The notes beneath the pieces were generated by a model. That model worked only from the letters and a program-made list of their open reading frames with translations, was not told the DNA's origin and did no database searches. This document shows, in pieces, positions 1 to 7,945 of a stretch of 64,000 nt of DNA. Source of the stretch: Clostridium beijerinckii (lineage in GTDB: Bacteria > Bacillota > Clostridia > Clostridiales > Clostridiaceae); the NCBI GenBank assembly GCA_003129525.1, contig CP029329.1:3394501-3458500 (forward strand). Reading direction: 5' to 3'. A program made the position numbers and the translations under genes. How positions within the stretch are numbered: position 1 is the first letter of the stretch; every line of letters begins with the position of its first letter.

Positions 1-308
1 ATTGCATAATCAATTATAGAATTTTTGTAATTTGCTACCTTTAACATTAGGTTATCATCCCAATAATGAGATTCCTCGTTGCAAATATATACTCCAAGTT
101 CTTTACCCTGCCTTACAATAACCTTTGATTCTTCTCTTTTAAACTCTGCTAACAATCTATTAGATTTTTCATCTTTATTATCATCAATAAACATATAATC
201 TATTGTAATCGTATCCCTATTAAGGTTTTTTAATGAATTTAAAAAGGCATCCAATATTTCTGGTTTTTGATATACTGGACTACCAACTAATACTCTTTTT
301 TTATTCAA
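1..308 (-). CDS. Glycosyltransferase-like protein, 5' part only (runs off window)
   Basis: The reading frame is open from a TTG start at 306-308 to the window edge (about 102 codons). AAGGAG lies 9 nt upstream of the TTG, which decides the start. The protein begins NKKRVLVGSPVYQKPEIL and continues with a stretch containing TIDYMFIDDNKDEKS. A hydrophobic beta strand followed by a Y-Q-K-P segment and an acidic IDDN patch is the usual N-terminal half of clostridial GT2-like family A glycosyltransferases. The catalytic DxD and the acceptor domain would lie outside the window, so the substrate is unknown. It sits downstream of a 38-residue ORF and could be cotranscribed with it from the CIRCE promoter if the intervening terminator is read through. 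Confidence 0.6.
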   Translation of the reverse strand, partial: MNKKRVLVGSPVYQKPEILDAFLNSLKNLNRDTITIDYMFIDDNKDEKSNRLLAEFKREESKVIVRQGKELGVYICNEESHYWDDNLMLKVANYKNSIIDYA

Positions 309-401
309 TTATATAAGCTCCTTCGTAAACCTATTTTAGATATTTAATGGTTGCAAAAAAGTCTATCACATTTTTTTCCAAAATAGGTTGTCTTAAATCT
401 A

Positions 402-518
402 TTATTTTTTCTTAGTTTTTTTTGCTGAAACTGTTTCAGTTGCAATTATTGGTTGTGTCGTAACTTTCTCAACTATTTTCTTCTTTTTTTTTAATTTATT
501 TGGATTTTTATCTCCCAT
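402..518 (-). CDS. Small basic protein, 38 aa
   Basis: The ATG at 516-518 is preceded by AGGTGA at a good distance, and the frame closes at TAA 402-404. The product starts MGDKNPNKLKKKKK and ends AKKTKKK, with about a third of its residues lysine and a central TTQPIIATET segment. I do not recognise a family. Lysine-rich micro-proteins with a strong ribosome binding site are common in clostridia; nucleic-acid or spore association is possible but is only a guess. It lies between the CIRCE promoter/terminator unit and the glycosyltransferase start at 308. Confidence 0.55.
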   Translation of the reverse strand: MGDKNPNKLKKKKKIVEKVTTQPIIATETVSAKKTKKK

Positions 519-590
519 TTATTTCACCTCATTCCTTTTTTATATGGCAATTATTATAATATTTGTATATATCTATATAAAAAAGCAATC

Positions 591-617
591 AAAAAAGCCA
601 CTTTATAAAAAAGTGAC
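591..617 (-). terminator. Intrinsic terminator 60 nt downstream of CIRCE
   Basis: On the minus strand GTCACTTT pairs with AAAGTGGC (8 bp with one G-T) around a 5-nt loop and is followed by TTTTTTG. It lies between the CIRCE promoter and the 38-aa ORF, so most leftward transcripts should stop here after about 85 nt. Confidence 0.65.
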
Positions 618-646
618 TTATAATATTCGTATCCATTTTCAGTTAG

Positions 647-673
647 TTAGCACTCTTCACTGATGAGTGCTAA
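647..673 (-). promoter_or_regulatory. CIRCE operator (HrcA site)
   Basis: TTAGCACTC, nine spacer bases, GAGTGCTAA: a perfect match to the HrcA-binding CIRCE element known in front of groESL and hrcA-dnaK operons. It sits directly downstream of a leftward promoter, the normal location for HrcA repression. No heat-shock gene follows it in this window. Confidence 0.9.
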
Positions 674-680
674 TATATTT

Positions 681-709
681 ATCCTATCACTAAGTTAACA
701 TAATGTCAA
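681..709 (-). promoter_or_regulatory. SigA-type promoter of the CIRCE unit
   Basis: On the minus strand TTGACA (704-709), a 17-nt spacer and TAGGAT (681-686). The predicted start near 674 abuts the CIRCE element, so HrcA bound there would block initiation. Confidence 0.75.
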
Positions 710-778
710 TTTTCTGTCTAAATGAAATATTGGTATCCATATAAGTATAATTTTTGCTATGTATATCTATATCATTTT

Positions 779-916
779 TTAATACCAAAATTTTATGAAT
801 TCATCAATAGGCTTTCTATAACCTCTTATTTTATTACTATCCAGGTCTTTTTTACCCATTAGAATATTATATATTTCTTTTATAGATGTGTCGAAATCTT
901 TTATAATATTTAGCAT
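779..916 (-). pseudogene. Possible gene remnant, 45 codons, unrecognised
   Basis: An open frame ATG 914-916 to TAA 779-781 encodes a peptide containing FDTSIKEIYNILMG and ending DEFIKFWY. There is no ribosome binding site before the ATG, and the composition is that of an amphipathic C-terminal tail. It may be the 3' remnant of a lost gene, perhaps the one once served by the neighbouring CIRCE promoter. That link is inference, and the frame could also be chance in AT-rich DNA. Confidence 0.25.
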
Positions 917-1064
917 AAACAAATCTTATTTTTTAATACGTTGAATTATAATATTAATACTTTATAACTAGTATTAATAAAGTATTCTCTTTTTCAGCAA
1001 ATCTATATATATATTTAATATTTCTGCATATACTAAACATGTTATAGAAAGGAGAGTTAGTTGT

Positions 1065-1631
1065 ATGAATAAAAGTATGAAAATAATATTAATCATAGTA
1101 GGAATTTTAATAATTTTAGCTATTCCTATTAGTGGATACAATAGTTTAGTTTCCCTTGAACAAAATGTTAATTCAGCCTCATCAAATATTGATACTCAAT
1201 TACAAAGAAGATCTGATTTAATTCCTAATTTAGTTAGTACTGTTAAAGGATATGCAACGCAAGAAAAAGCTATTTTTACAGATATAGCAAATGCAAGAAG
1301 TAAATTAGCTGGTGCTACCAATGTATCAGACAAAGCTAATGCAGATAGCGAATTATCTGGCTCTCTATCAAGGCTACTTGCCATTGTTGAAAATTATCCT
1401 GATTTAAAATCAAATCAAAATTTTAGAGATTTATCAGTCCAATTAGAGGGAACAGAAAATAGAATTGCAGTGTCTAGACAAGATTATAATACTGCTGTAA
1501 CTAATTATAATACTAAAAGAAGAAGATTCCCTAGTAATATAATATCCTCATTATTTGGTTTTCAAGAAAAACCGCTTTATAAAGCAAGTGAGGGTGCAAA
1601 AGAAGTTCCTTCGGTAGATTTTACTAAGTGA
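1065..1631 (+). CDS. lemA: LemA family membrane protein
   Basis: 188 aa with an N-terminal membrane anchor at about residues 6-24, then SLEQNVNSASSNID and the strongly conserved LQRRSDLIPNLVSTVKGY segment (about residues 47-64) that defines LemA. The rest is the expected helical bundle with an extracytoplasmic orientation; the length matches the family. AGAAAGGAGAG lies about 9 nt upstream of the ATG. The stop overlaps the GTG start of the next gene (GTGA), so the two are translationally coupled. LemA/TPM-domain pairs are a recurrent bacterial operon; the molecular function of LemA is not settled. Confidence 0.9.
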   Translation: MNKSMKIILIIVGILIILAIPISGYNSLVSLEQNVNSASSNIDTQLQRRSDLIPNLVSTVKGYATQEKAIFTDIANARSKLAGATNVSDKANADSELSGSLSRLLAIVENYPDLKSNQNFRDLSVQLEGTENRIAVSRQDYNTAVTNYNTKRRRFPSNIISSLFGFQEKPLYKASEGAKEVPSVDFTK

Positions 1632-2416
1632 AAATAATTACTAAAAACAGATTTTTCAGTTTATTTATATGTTTTCTTCTTTTAGCAATATCAATTTTAT
1701 CTTTTCCTGTAAGTGCTGATATTAAAATACCTTCTCCAACAACTTATAAATATTTAAATGATTATGCTAATGTAATAGATAAAACAAAATTAAATAACAT
1801 AATTTCTATTGGAAAAGAATTAGAAGATAAAACTGGTGCTCAAGCAGTTGTAGTTGTAATAGACTCAACCAATAATGTTCCTATTGAGGAATATGCTATT
1901 AATCTCTTTAGAACCTGGGGCATTGGTCAAAAGAATAAGGATAATGGGTTATTAATACTTTTAGCCATAAATGATAGAGCTTGGAGAGTAGAAGTTGGTC
2001 GTGGGCTTGAAGGTCCTATTCCTGATGCATTAAGTAACAGGGTTATGGAGTCAATTGCAAAACCAAGCTTTATAGACGGTAACTATGGTGAAGGATTGCT
2101 TAACTCTTATAGTGCACTTTGTGATTACATCGCCAAAGAATATAACGTTACCTTAGATAAGTCCTTAAACATCTCTGTAACCAATAATAATACTATTTCT
2201 AATACTAATCTTATAATTTTTGGTGGTATATTCATAGGATTGTTGCTATTAGATTTGGTGTTCAATAGAGGAAGGATTTCTTATACTCTTTTACAAATTT
2301 TCTTTTTAAACAGTTTATTTAGAGGAAATGGTCCTAGAGGTGGATCTTCTGGTGGTGGCTTTGGAGGATTTGGTGGCGGTTCTTCTGGAGGTGGCGGTTC
2401 CTCCGGAAATTGGTAA
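1628..2416 (+). CDS. TPM-domain (YgcG-like) membrane protein with Gly/Ser-rich tail
   Basis: 262 aa. A signal peptide (about 1-30, hydrophobic 9-26) is followed by the TPM_phosphatase/YgcG domain (about 38-170: LNDYANVID, GAQAVVVVIDST, WGIGQKNKDNGLLILLA, RVEVGRGLEG). A transmembrane segment follows near residues 195-215, and the C terminus is made of GGGFGGFGGGSSGG repeats ending in NW. This architecture is typical of proteins encoded next to LemA. The start is GTG overlapping the lemA stop, with no separate ribosome binding site. TPM domains have been linked to photosystem repair and to phosphatase activity in other organisms; the role in clostridia is unknown. Confidence 0.85.
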   Translation: MKIITKNRFFSLFICFLLLAISILSFPVSADIKIPSPTTYKYLNDYANVIDKTKLNNIISIGKELEDKTGAQAVVVVIDSTNNVPIEEYAINLFRTWGIGQKNKDNGLLILLAINDRAWRVEVGRGLEGPIPDALSNRVMESIAKPSFIDGNYGEGLLNSYSALCDYIAKEYNVTLDKSLNISVTNNNTISNTNLIIFGGIFIGLLLLDLVFNRGRISYTLLQIFFLNSLFRGNGPRGGSSGGGFGGFGGGSSGGGGSSGNW

Positions 2417-2429
2417 AATAAATCAACAC

Positions 2430-2480
2430 AAAAGGGGCTGTTACACAATGAATAAAAATTCATTATGCACAGTCCCTTTT
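2430..2480. terminator. Long palindrome with IS1182-like arms; bidirectional terminator
   Basis: AAAAGGGGCTGT and ACAGTCCCTTTT arms enclose a second stem AATGAAT/ATTCATT. It lies between the convergent TPM and comFB genes. The arms resemble the terminal repeats of the IS1182 element at 48.4-50.25 kb, so it may be a minimal MITE working as a terminator. Confidence 0.65.
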
Positions 2481-2495
2481 GCATAATTAATATTT

Positions 2496-2765
2496 TTATC
2501 TATTATGATTAGGATTAATATTAACTTGATTAATTGCTTTCGTAACTTGAACTATAATATCAGTCTCAACTTGTTGCTTAGTACTTTCTATTTTAGCCAT
2601 TATCTTGCCTAAAGGTGTAGATACATAATATGGTTTCAAATTATTAAGAGAAAGTGTATAAATATCTCTTTTACATTTATCACATTTACAGCCATCTGAT
2701 TTTTTCAATAAAGCTCCCATATATTCATCTACCCATATTTCCATACAATTAATAATATTATTCAT
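2496..2765 (-). CDS. ComFB-like late competence protein
   Basis: 89 aa, consistent with the short ComFB family. Diagnostic features are the N-terminal MEIWVDEYMG helix, the CKCDKCKRDIYTLSLNNL core (four cysteines in a C-x-C-x2-C pattern followed by the NNLPP-like NNLKPYYV), and a predicted helical C terminus. GAGAGGAAA precedes the ATG. In Bacillus ComFB is encoded in the comF operon but is dispensable for DNA uptake, and ComFB-like proteins have been proposed as nucleotide-second-messenger receptors. No competence genes are adjacent, so its role here is open. Confidence 0.75.
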   Translation of the reverse strand: MNNIINCMEIWVDEYMGALLKKSDGCKCDKCKRDIYTLSLNNLKPYYVSTPLGKIMAKIESTKQQVETDIIVQVTKAINQVNINPNHNR

Positions 2766-2888
2766 TAAATTATTTCCTCTCTTGTTTAGACTTTACTTCT
2801 TTAAGTAGTAGTATTATTCCATTATTTTCAACAAAATAATTATAATATTAATTTTACAATAGTTTTACAATAATGAACAGTACTTTTA

Positions 2889-4226
2889 TTATTTATCGAA
2901 TTTTATTTTTTTAGCTATATTTATAAGTTCTTCTTTTTCATTCAGTTTTGGCTTTTGTATAACTAATTCTAATAGATAGTTTAAAGTCTCTCCAATTTCT
3001 TTTCCTTTGTTAAAGCCCAAATTTATCAAATCTCCACCATTAATACTTAAATCTTTTAAATTAAAACATTCATTTTGAGTTATTATTAAGTCTAATTTGC
3101 TTTCAATACTAATTAAATTTAACAATCGCTCTTTTGCATAGATTGGATTCTGAGCCAATATATCTGCTCTTTTAACCTTGATTAAATCTTTTAAAAGATC
3201 CTCTCCTATTTTGTTTAACATTCTTTTAACTGATAACTTACTTTTTAATGTAGCATCATGATATTTTATCAAAATCAAGACTTTATTTATAGTATCATTA
3301 TCATACTTTAACCATCTAAGAATACTCTGTGCTATCTCTACAGATTCTCTAGCATGAGCATAGTAATGAGAAATTCCGCTTTCATCTGTAGTTTTTGTTT
3401 TTACCTTTCCAAAATCATGTAACATCATAGTTAGTCTTAAGTGAAGAAGTGGTTCTATGGCTTCTGTAGCTACAAGTGTATAACTGTACAAATCATAAAT
3501 ATGATAAGAATTATTTTGTTCAAAGTTATAAAGCTTATTTATCCCTGGCATAATATACTCTAATATTTCGCATTCTTTTAAAATTTCTATTTTTCTAGGA
3601 TTGCTAAGCAATGTTTTATTAAATTCTTCCCTTATTCTTTCTTTAGATATATTTTTTATATTATCCTTAAGTACTTTTATTGTAACTAATACATTTTCAT
3701 CAATTTTAAAATCCAATTGTGCTGAAAATCTAATTGCTCTAAGCATTCTTAAAGCATCTTCATTAAATCTTTTTTTCGGTTCACCTACAGTTTTTATGAT
3801 TTTATTATTTAAATCTTGGATACCACCAAAATAATCTACTAAACCATCTTTTTCATTATATGCCATAGCATTGATTGTGAAATCCCTTCTTGCTAAATCT
3901 TCTTTTAAAAAGCTTACAAACTTAACCTCTTTAGGATGCCTATTATCTTCATATTCTCCATCAGTTCTATAAGTTGTAACTTCATATCCTTCTTTATTTA
4001 TCATAACTGTAACAGTTCCGTGCTTAAGCCCTGTTAATACAACTTTATTAAATAATTTTATTACTTCTTCTGGATTAGCTTTAGTTGTTATATCCCAATC
4101 CTTAGGGTGTTTTTGTAAAATGCTATCCCTAACACATCCTCCAACTATATAAGCCTCATATCCATTATTTATTAATGTGTTAATTATAAACTTAACATCT
4201 TCAGGTATATCAATCCTCACATTCAT
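2889..4226 (-). CDS. cca: CCA tRNA nucleotidyltransferase with HD domain
   Basis: 445 aa from the ATG at 4224-4226, chosen because GGGAG lies 8 nt upstream; an in-frame GTG five codons earlier is less well placed. The N terminus carries the polymerase-beta signature GGCVRD (about 29-34) and DWDITT (about 43-48), then RRDFTINAMAYN and GxEDALRMLRAIRFS, typical of class II CCA-adding enzymes. An HD domain follows (HDFGK near residue 265). The enzyme repairs or adds the 3' CCA of tRNAs without a template. The following gap holds a palindrome (4263-4305). Confidence 0.92.
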   Translation of the reverse strand: MNVRIDIPEDVKFIINTLINNGYEAYIVGGCVRDSILQKHPKDWDITTKANPEEVIKLFNKVVLTGLKHGTVTVMINKEGYEVTTYRTDGEYEDNRHPKEVKFVSFLKEDLARRDFTINAMAYNEKDGLVDYFGGIQDLNNKIIKTVGEPKKRFNEDALRMLRAIRFSAQLDFKIDENVLVTIKVLKDNIKNISKERIREEFNKTLLSNPRKIEILKECEILEYIMPGINKLYNFEQNNSYHIYDLYSYTLVATEAIEPLLHLRLTMMLHDFGKVKTKTTDESGISHYYAHARESVEIAQSILRWLKYDNDTINKVLILIKYHDATLKSKLSVKRMLNKIGEDLLKDLIKVKRADILAQNPIYAKERLLNLISIESKLDLIITQNECFNLKDLSINGGDLINLGFNKGKEIGETLNYLLELVIQKPKLNEKEELINIAKKIKFDK

Positions 4227-4262
4227 TCTCTCATCTCCCACTCTATCACATTATTTTTATGT

Positions 4263-4305
4263 AAAATGAGCTGTTCTCAAAATTCTTCTGAGAACAGCTC
4301 ATTTT
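4263..4305. repeat. Perfect 17-bp-arm palindrome
   Basis: AAAATGAGCTGTTCTCA and its exact complement enclose a 9-nt loop. The outer arm AAAATGAGCTG recurs in the right end of the IS1182 element (about 50205). It lies between cca and rpiR and could act as a hairpin terminator for the RpiR transcript. Confidence 0.7.
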
Positions 4306-4366
4306 AGATATTTCTTGTCCTTATTCAATGATTAGTGCCTTTGACTTTTTATCCTATACCTAGAAT

Positions 4367-4388
4367 CTGAAGCTAAAAATCACTTTAT
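4367..4388 (-). repeat. Dispersed 19-22 bp repeat, copy 1
   Basis: On the minus strand it reads ATAAAGTGATTTTTAGCTTC(AG). Close copies occur at 16910-16928 and 34757-34778, in otherwise different contexts. Confidence 0.6.
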
Positions 4389-4403
4389 TTTCTTTCATAT
4401 ACT

Positions 4404-5300
4404 TTAATCATCTGATACATTTCTATTGTTAATTGAATATACATTATATGTTTGCCATATTTTTTCCAAGTTTCCGAATATATCAGATATATTTTCTTTT
4501 TCCCTCATTCCAACAGCAATAATTAATGCATTTATTACTGATAATGGTGCAACTAAAGAGTCCACAAATGATGCCATGTTACTTTGAGCTATTAGCGTAA
4601 AATCTGCTTTAGATGCTAAAGGTGATAATAAACTATCTGTAATCGCAACTACTTTTGCACCTCTATCTTGAGCGAATGCCAAAGCATCAATTGTCTTAGC
4701 TGCATATCTTGGGAATCCAATTCCAATAACTAAATCCCCTTCACCTATATTTATCATTTGTTCAAAAACATCTGAAATACCATAACTTACAGTTCTTACA
4801 TTTTGCAGTATTATATTTAGATAAAATCCTAAAAATTCGGCAAGAGCTGTTGAACTTCTAAGTCCTACTATATATATACCCTGTGCTTCAAATATATTTT
4901 TTACAACTTCTTCAAAAGTATTTTGATTTATTTTTTCTAAAGTAGCTCTAATATTTTCCATATCTGCTTTAAGTACACCCTTTAAAGCATCTCCATCAGA
5001 AAAATAATCATTTCTAAGTTCTAACCTTTGAACTGTAGTAAGTTTATTCTTGATAAGCTCTTGCAAAGATTTTTGCAATTTAGGGTATCCTGAAAACCCA
5101 AGTTCATTTGCAAATCTTACCACTGTTGATTCTGATACTCCTACAGATATTCCAAGCTTCGCTGCTGTCATAAATGCAGCTTTGTCATAGTATTTTAATA
5201 TGTATTCAGCTATTAATTTTTGGCCTTTACTTAATCTTATAAATTTTCCTTGAATTAATCTCATTAAATCTTTGCTATTTTCATTGTTCATTTCATCCAT
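4404..5300 (-). CDS. MurR/RpiR family transcriptional regulator
   Basis: 298 aa from the ATG at 5298-5300, preceded by GGGAAGG; two in-frame upstream ATGs lack a ribosome binding site. The N-terminal HTH_6 domain (about 5-75) contains LSKGQKLIAEYIL and SVGVSESTVVRFANELGFSGYPKLQKSL. The C-terminal SIS sugar-phosphate isomerase-type sensing domain (about 110-250) includes IYIVGLRSSTALAEFLG, GDLVIGIGFPRYA and AKVVAITDS. Such proteins respond to phosphosugars and usually control neighbouring sugar catabolic genes, but no sugar gene adjoins it here, so its targets are probably elsewhere. Confidence 0.9.
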   Translation of the reverse strand: MDEMNNENSKDLMRLIQGKFIRLSKGQKLIAEYILKYYDKAAFMTAAKLGISVGVSESTVVRFANELGFSGYPKLQKSLQELIKNKLTTVQRLELRNDYFSDGDALKGVLKADMENIRATLEKINQNTFEEVVKNIFEAQGIYIVGLRSSTALAEFLGFYLNIILQNVRTVSYGISDVFEQMINIGEGDLVIGIGFPRYAAKTIDALAFAQDRGAKVVAITDSLLSPLASKADFTLIAQSNMASFVDSLVAPLSVINALIIAVGMREKENISDIFGNLEKIWQTYNVYSINNRNVSDD

Positions 5301-5474
5301 ATTTTGCCTTCCCATTATCAAATTGAATAATATCAATTTAATTCTATCATCTTAATTCTAAATATTCAATAAATAACTGATTTTTCAAAGCAATTATTGA
5401 AAATTTGCAATATTTTTTTCACTAACCTTCAGTATAGTTTATTAATATTCTTGCATATTATAGGAATCTAATTT

Positions 5475-6185
5475 TTATAAACTATTTATATAATTTATTT
5501 CATCTTTGTTTAAATCTCTATATTCTCCTCTTTTTAAATATCCAAGCTTTATTCCACCAATGGATATTCTCTTTAGTGATAATACTTCATGATCTAATGA
5601 TGCAAACATTTTTCTTATTTGTCTGTTCTTTCCTTCATGAATTGCAACTTCTACAGTTGATATCGCTTTATCATTACTTATAACTTTAACTTCTGCTGGT
5701 GCAGTTATATATCCACCAATATCTATTCCTATTTCAAACTTTTTAATATCATTATCACTTATTTCACCATCAACTACTGCTATATATTTTTTTACAATTT
5801 CTACTCTTGGATGAATTATTTTATTATATATTTCTCCATCATTTGTTAGTAATAATAAGCCTGAACTATCATAATCTAGTCTACCAATTGGATATATTCT
5901 TTCTTTTACCTTAACTATATCTAAAATAGTATCTCTTCCCTTTTCATCCTTTACAGAACTTATGTAACCTTCAGGTTTATTAAGCATTATATATACTTTA
6001 TTTTCTTCTTTATTTATTATCTTTCCTTCATATTCTACTATATCTTCTAATGGATTTACTTTAGTTCCAAGCTCATTAACTAAAACTCCATTAACTTTAA
6101 TTTTTCCAGCAAGTATTATTTCTTCACATTTTCTTCTTGAAGCCACTCCGCAACTTGCCATGTATTTTTGTAATCTTTCTTCCAT
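5475..6185 (-). CDS. rluB: 23S rRNA pseudouridine synthase, RsuA/RluB type
   Basis: 236 aa from the ATG at 6183-6185; GGAG is 11 nt upstream, and an upstream in-frame GTG abuts the GGAG and is unlikely to be used. An S4 RNA-binding domain (about 1-55, ERLQKYMASCGVASRRKCEEI) precedes the catalytic domain with MLNKPEGYISS and GRLDYDSSGLLLLTNDG, where the Asp of GRLD (about residue 104) is the catalytic nucleophile. KNRQIRKMF near the C terminus is a further family motif. RluB acts on position 2605 of 23S rRNA (E. coli numbering); clostridial members are commonly assigned this role from homology only. Confidence 0.9.
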   Translation of the reverse strand: MEERLQKYMASCGVASRRKCEEIILAGKIKVNGVLVNELGTKVNPLEDIVEYEGKIINKEENKVYIMLNKPEGYISSVKDEKGRDTILDIVKVKERIYPIGRLDYDSSGLLLLTNDGEIYNKIIHPRVEIVKKYIAVVDGEISDNDIKKFEIGIDIGGYITAPAEVKVISNDKAISTVEVAIHEGKNRQIRKMFASLDHEVLSLKRISIGGIKLGYLKRGEYRDLNKDEINYINSL

Positions 6186-6393
6186 AATTTTAATCACTCC
6201 ATAATTTTTGTATTTGTCTTCAATACTTTTTCATATTTTGATATTTAAATTATATCTTTTTCAGCTGCATAATACAACTTTTCTATATATAAACCTTATA
6301 AATTGTACGTTTATTCAAAACTGAACATTCTTTCATTCATAAATATAATGTAGTTTACACATTTATAATGTTGTAATTTTATATTATAAAGGT

Positions 6394-6423
6394 AATAGAA
6401 ACGCTAAAAGTAGCGTTTCTATT
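6394..6423 (-). terminator. 13-bp perfect hairpin
   Basis: AATAGAAACGCTA, a 4-nt loop, and TAGCGTTTCTATT downstream of the Cys/Gly-rich gene. The U-tract is weak, but the position fits a terminator. Confidence 0.6.
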
Positions 6424-6475
6424 AGCTAATGCTAAGGATACTTTATAGTTATCTTCCTTAGGATTAATGAAGTTA

Positions 6476-6715
6476 CTAGAAAATTCCTCCGCAGCCTCTT
6501 CCACCGCCGAGAAATAAAATAAATAAAATCCAAATCCAACTGCCACCACCGCAGCCACCAAATCCGCCGCCAAATCCGCCACCAAATCCACCATTATTAC
6601 CGCAACAACTATTATTATTACAACAACAATTATTATCACAGCAAGAAGATTGACATGGGCAGCAAGAATTACATCTGCAGCAACAATCTCTAGAATTGCT
6701 AGAATGTTTAGACAT
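6476..6715 (-). CDS. Cys- and Gly-rich small membrane protein
   Basis: 79 aa from the ATG at 6713-6715 (AGGAG 9 nt upstream; an ATG overlapping the SD is unlikely). Residues about 10-38 hold 14 cysteines in CC, CCC and CxxCC clusters mixed with Asn/Ser; residues about 41-58 are GGFGGG repeats. A hydrophobic segment SWIWILFILFLGGG follows, close to the C terminus. The pattern recalls small clostridial spore-coat or YjcZ-like sporulation peptides (Gly-rich with one C-terminal membrane helix), but I cannot assign a family. The cysteines could bind metal or cross-link a spore layer; both are guesses. Confidence 0.7.
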   Translation of the reverse strand: MSKHSSNSRDCCCRCNSCCPCQSSCCDNNCCCNNNSCCGNNGGFGGGFGGGFGGCGGGSWIWILFILFLGGGRGCGGIF

Positions 6716-6796
6716 GTTTACCATCTCCTATTCTTTTGTTAATATATCTTATTCCATTTTTACATTTTTTGTTCTTTATTACTTAAAAATAAATAT

Positions 6797-6840
6797 AAAA
6801 ACCATATGTGAAAAATAACTATAGTTCACATACGGTTTTT
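6797..6840 (-). terminator. Terminator of the ABC operon
   Basis: AAAAACCATATGTGAA pairs with TTCACATACGGTTTTT. On the minus strand it follows the permease gene directly and ends in a U-tract. Confidence 0.75.
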
Positions 6841-6877
6841 GTTAAAGTTAAATAAAATATTTTTCTTTATAAGATTC

Positions 6878-7945
6878 TTATACTATGTTTTTTAATATCC
6901 TCTTCATTATTTTATATGATATAAATCCAACTATTCCAACACATAATAGATCAGTGCTTAAGCCTTTAACTAAATCTAATCCAACTAGAGGTAAATATTG
7001 ATCATTTTTACGTTGCATATTATTTATAAAATCAGATGCAAAAAACAGTGATGCAAACGAACCAAGTGCTAAAGATATTAATATAACTATAATATCTTCA
7101 TTAATTCTAGATGAGAATATTTTATTACAACACTCTAATTTATATCTTTTTTGAGCTATATTAAAAATAATAATCATAATTGTAATAATGCATAAGGCAA
7201 TGATTATTTCAATTGATAATTCTCTAGCTGTTACATCTTTAATAGATGCACGCTCAAGTAAAACTCTTACAGTATATTTTTCAAATTCACCATTTGAATT
7301 TGAGCCATTAATTTTATCTGCTAAACTATAGTTATTACCTACTCCAAAGTATTCTGATATGGAATATAATTTTACAAAAATGAAATAAACTGATATTGGT
7401 ATTACGAAAATCATACTAATAAATCCTATTACCGAATTAGAAAATAGTAAATCTACAATAAGCATAAATACAATTCCTATTATTCCAATTAAAATTATTC
7501 TGATAATTTCTATGAAAGTAATAATTTGATATCCCTCAACAATATTTAAAAACTCCATATTTCTTACATAGGCCATAAAAGCTATATAAGCATATGTTAT
7601 AACAAAAAATACTAGGGTTATTAAAATGCTTATTAATTCATTATATTTAATTTGTTTTTTAGTATACGGTCCACTGGATAAAAACATAATTGTATTTCTC
7701 TTATTAATTCCTTGAGCTATGAAAGATATAGCTATGAATATTACTCCTAACATAAAATAACTATCCAAATTTGTTGTATAAAAGCCATTTGAAAAGTTAT
7801 ATGCCATATTCGATTTTAAATTAGATAAATTATTTTCTATAATCCTATTTGCTATAATTCCCCAAACAAATATTCCAATGATTATAGGTACTTTAGCTGA
7901 ATTAAACCATGTATAAAGTAATCCTTTATTTAAATATTTCTTCAT
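6878..7945 (-). CDS. ABC-2 type transporter permease
   Basis: 355 aa from the ATG at 7943-7945 with GGAGGATAACA just upstream. It overlaps the 3' end of the ATPase gene by 20 bp, indicating translational coupling. Six or so hydrophobic segments are visible (about 17-38, 50-75, 95-130, 150-185, 245-270, 285-345). There is a larger extracellular loop near 200-240. Together with the ATPase it forms an ABC exporter of the YtrBC/BcrA class. In Gram-positive bacteria such YtrA-linked exporters respond to cell-wall antibiotics; the substrate here is not predictable. Confidence 0.8.
   Translation of the reverse strand: MKKYLNKGLLYTWFNSAKVPIIIGIFVWGIIANRIIENNLSNLKSNMAYNFSNGFYTTNLDSYFMLGVIFIAISFIAQGINKRNTIMFLSSGPYTKKQIKYNELISILITLVFFVITYAYIAFMAYVRNMEFLNIVEGYQIITFIEIIRIILIGIIGIVFMLIVDLLFSNSVIGFISMIFVIPISVYFIFVKLYSISEYFGVGNNYSLADKINGSNSNGEFEKYTVRVLLERASIKDVTARELSIEIIIALCIITIMIIIFNIAQKRYKLECCNKIFSSRINEDIIVILISLALGSFASLFFASDFINNMQRKNDQYLPLVGLDLVKGLSTDLLCVGIVGFISYKIMKRILKNIV

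Noticed and set aside
2281..2484. Minus-strand ORF rich in Pro (PPPPEEPPPNPPKPPPE)
   Set aside because: It is the complement of the Gly/Ser repeat coding region of the TPM-domain gene; no ribosome binding site.
6379..6639. Minus-strand ORF of repeated V/I/A/D
   Set aside because: Shadow frame of the Cys/Gly-rich gene, caused by its repeated codons.
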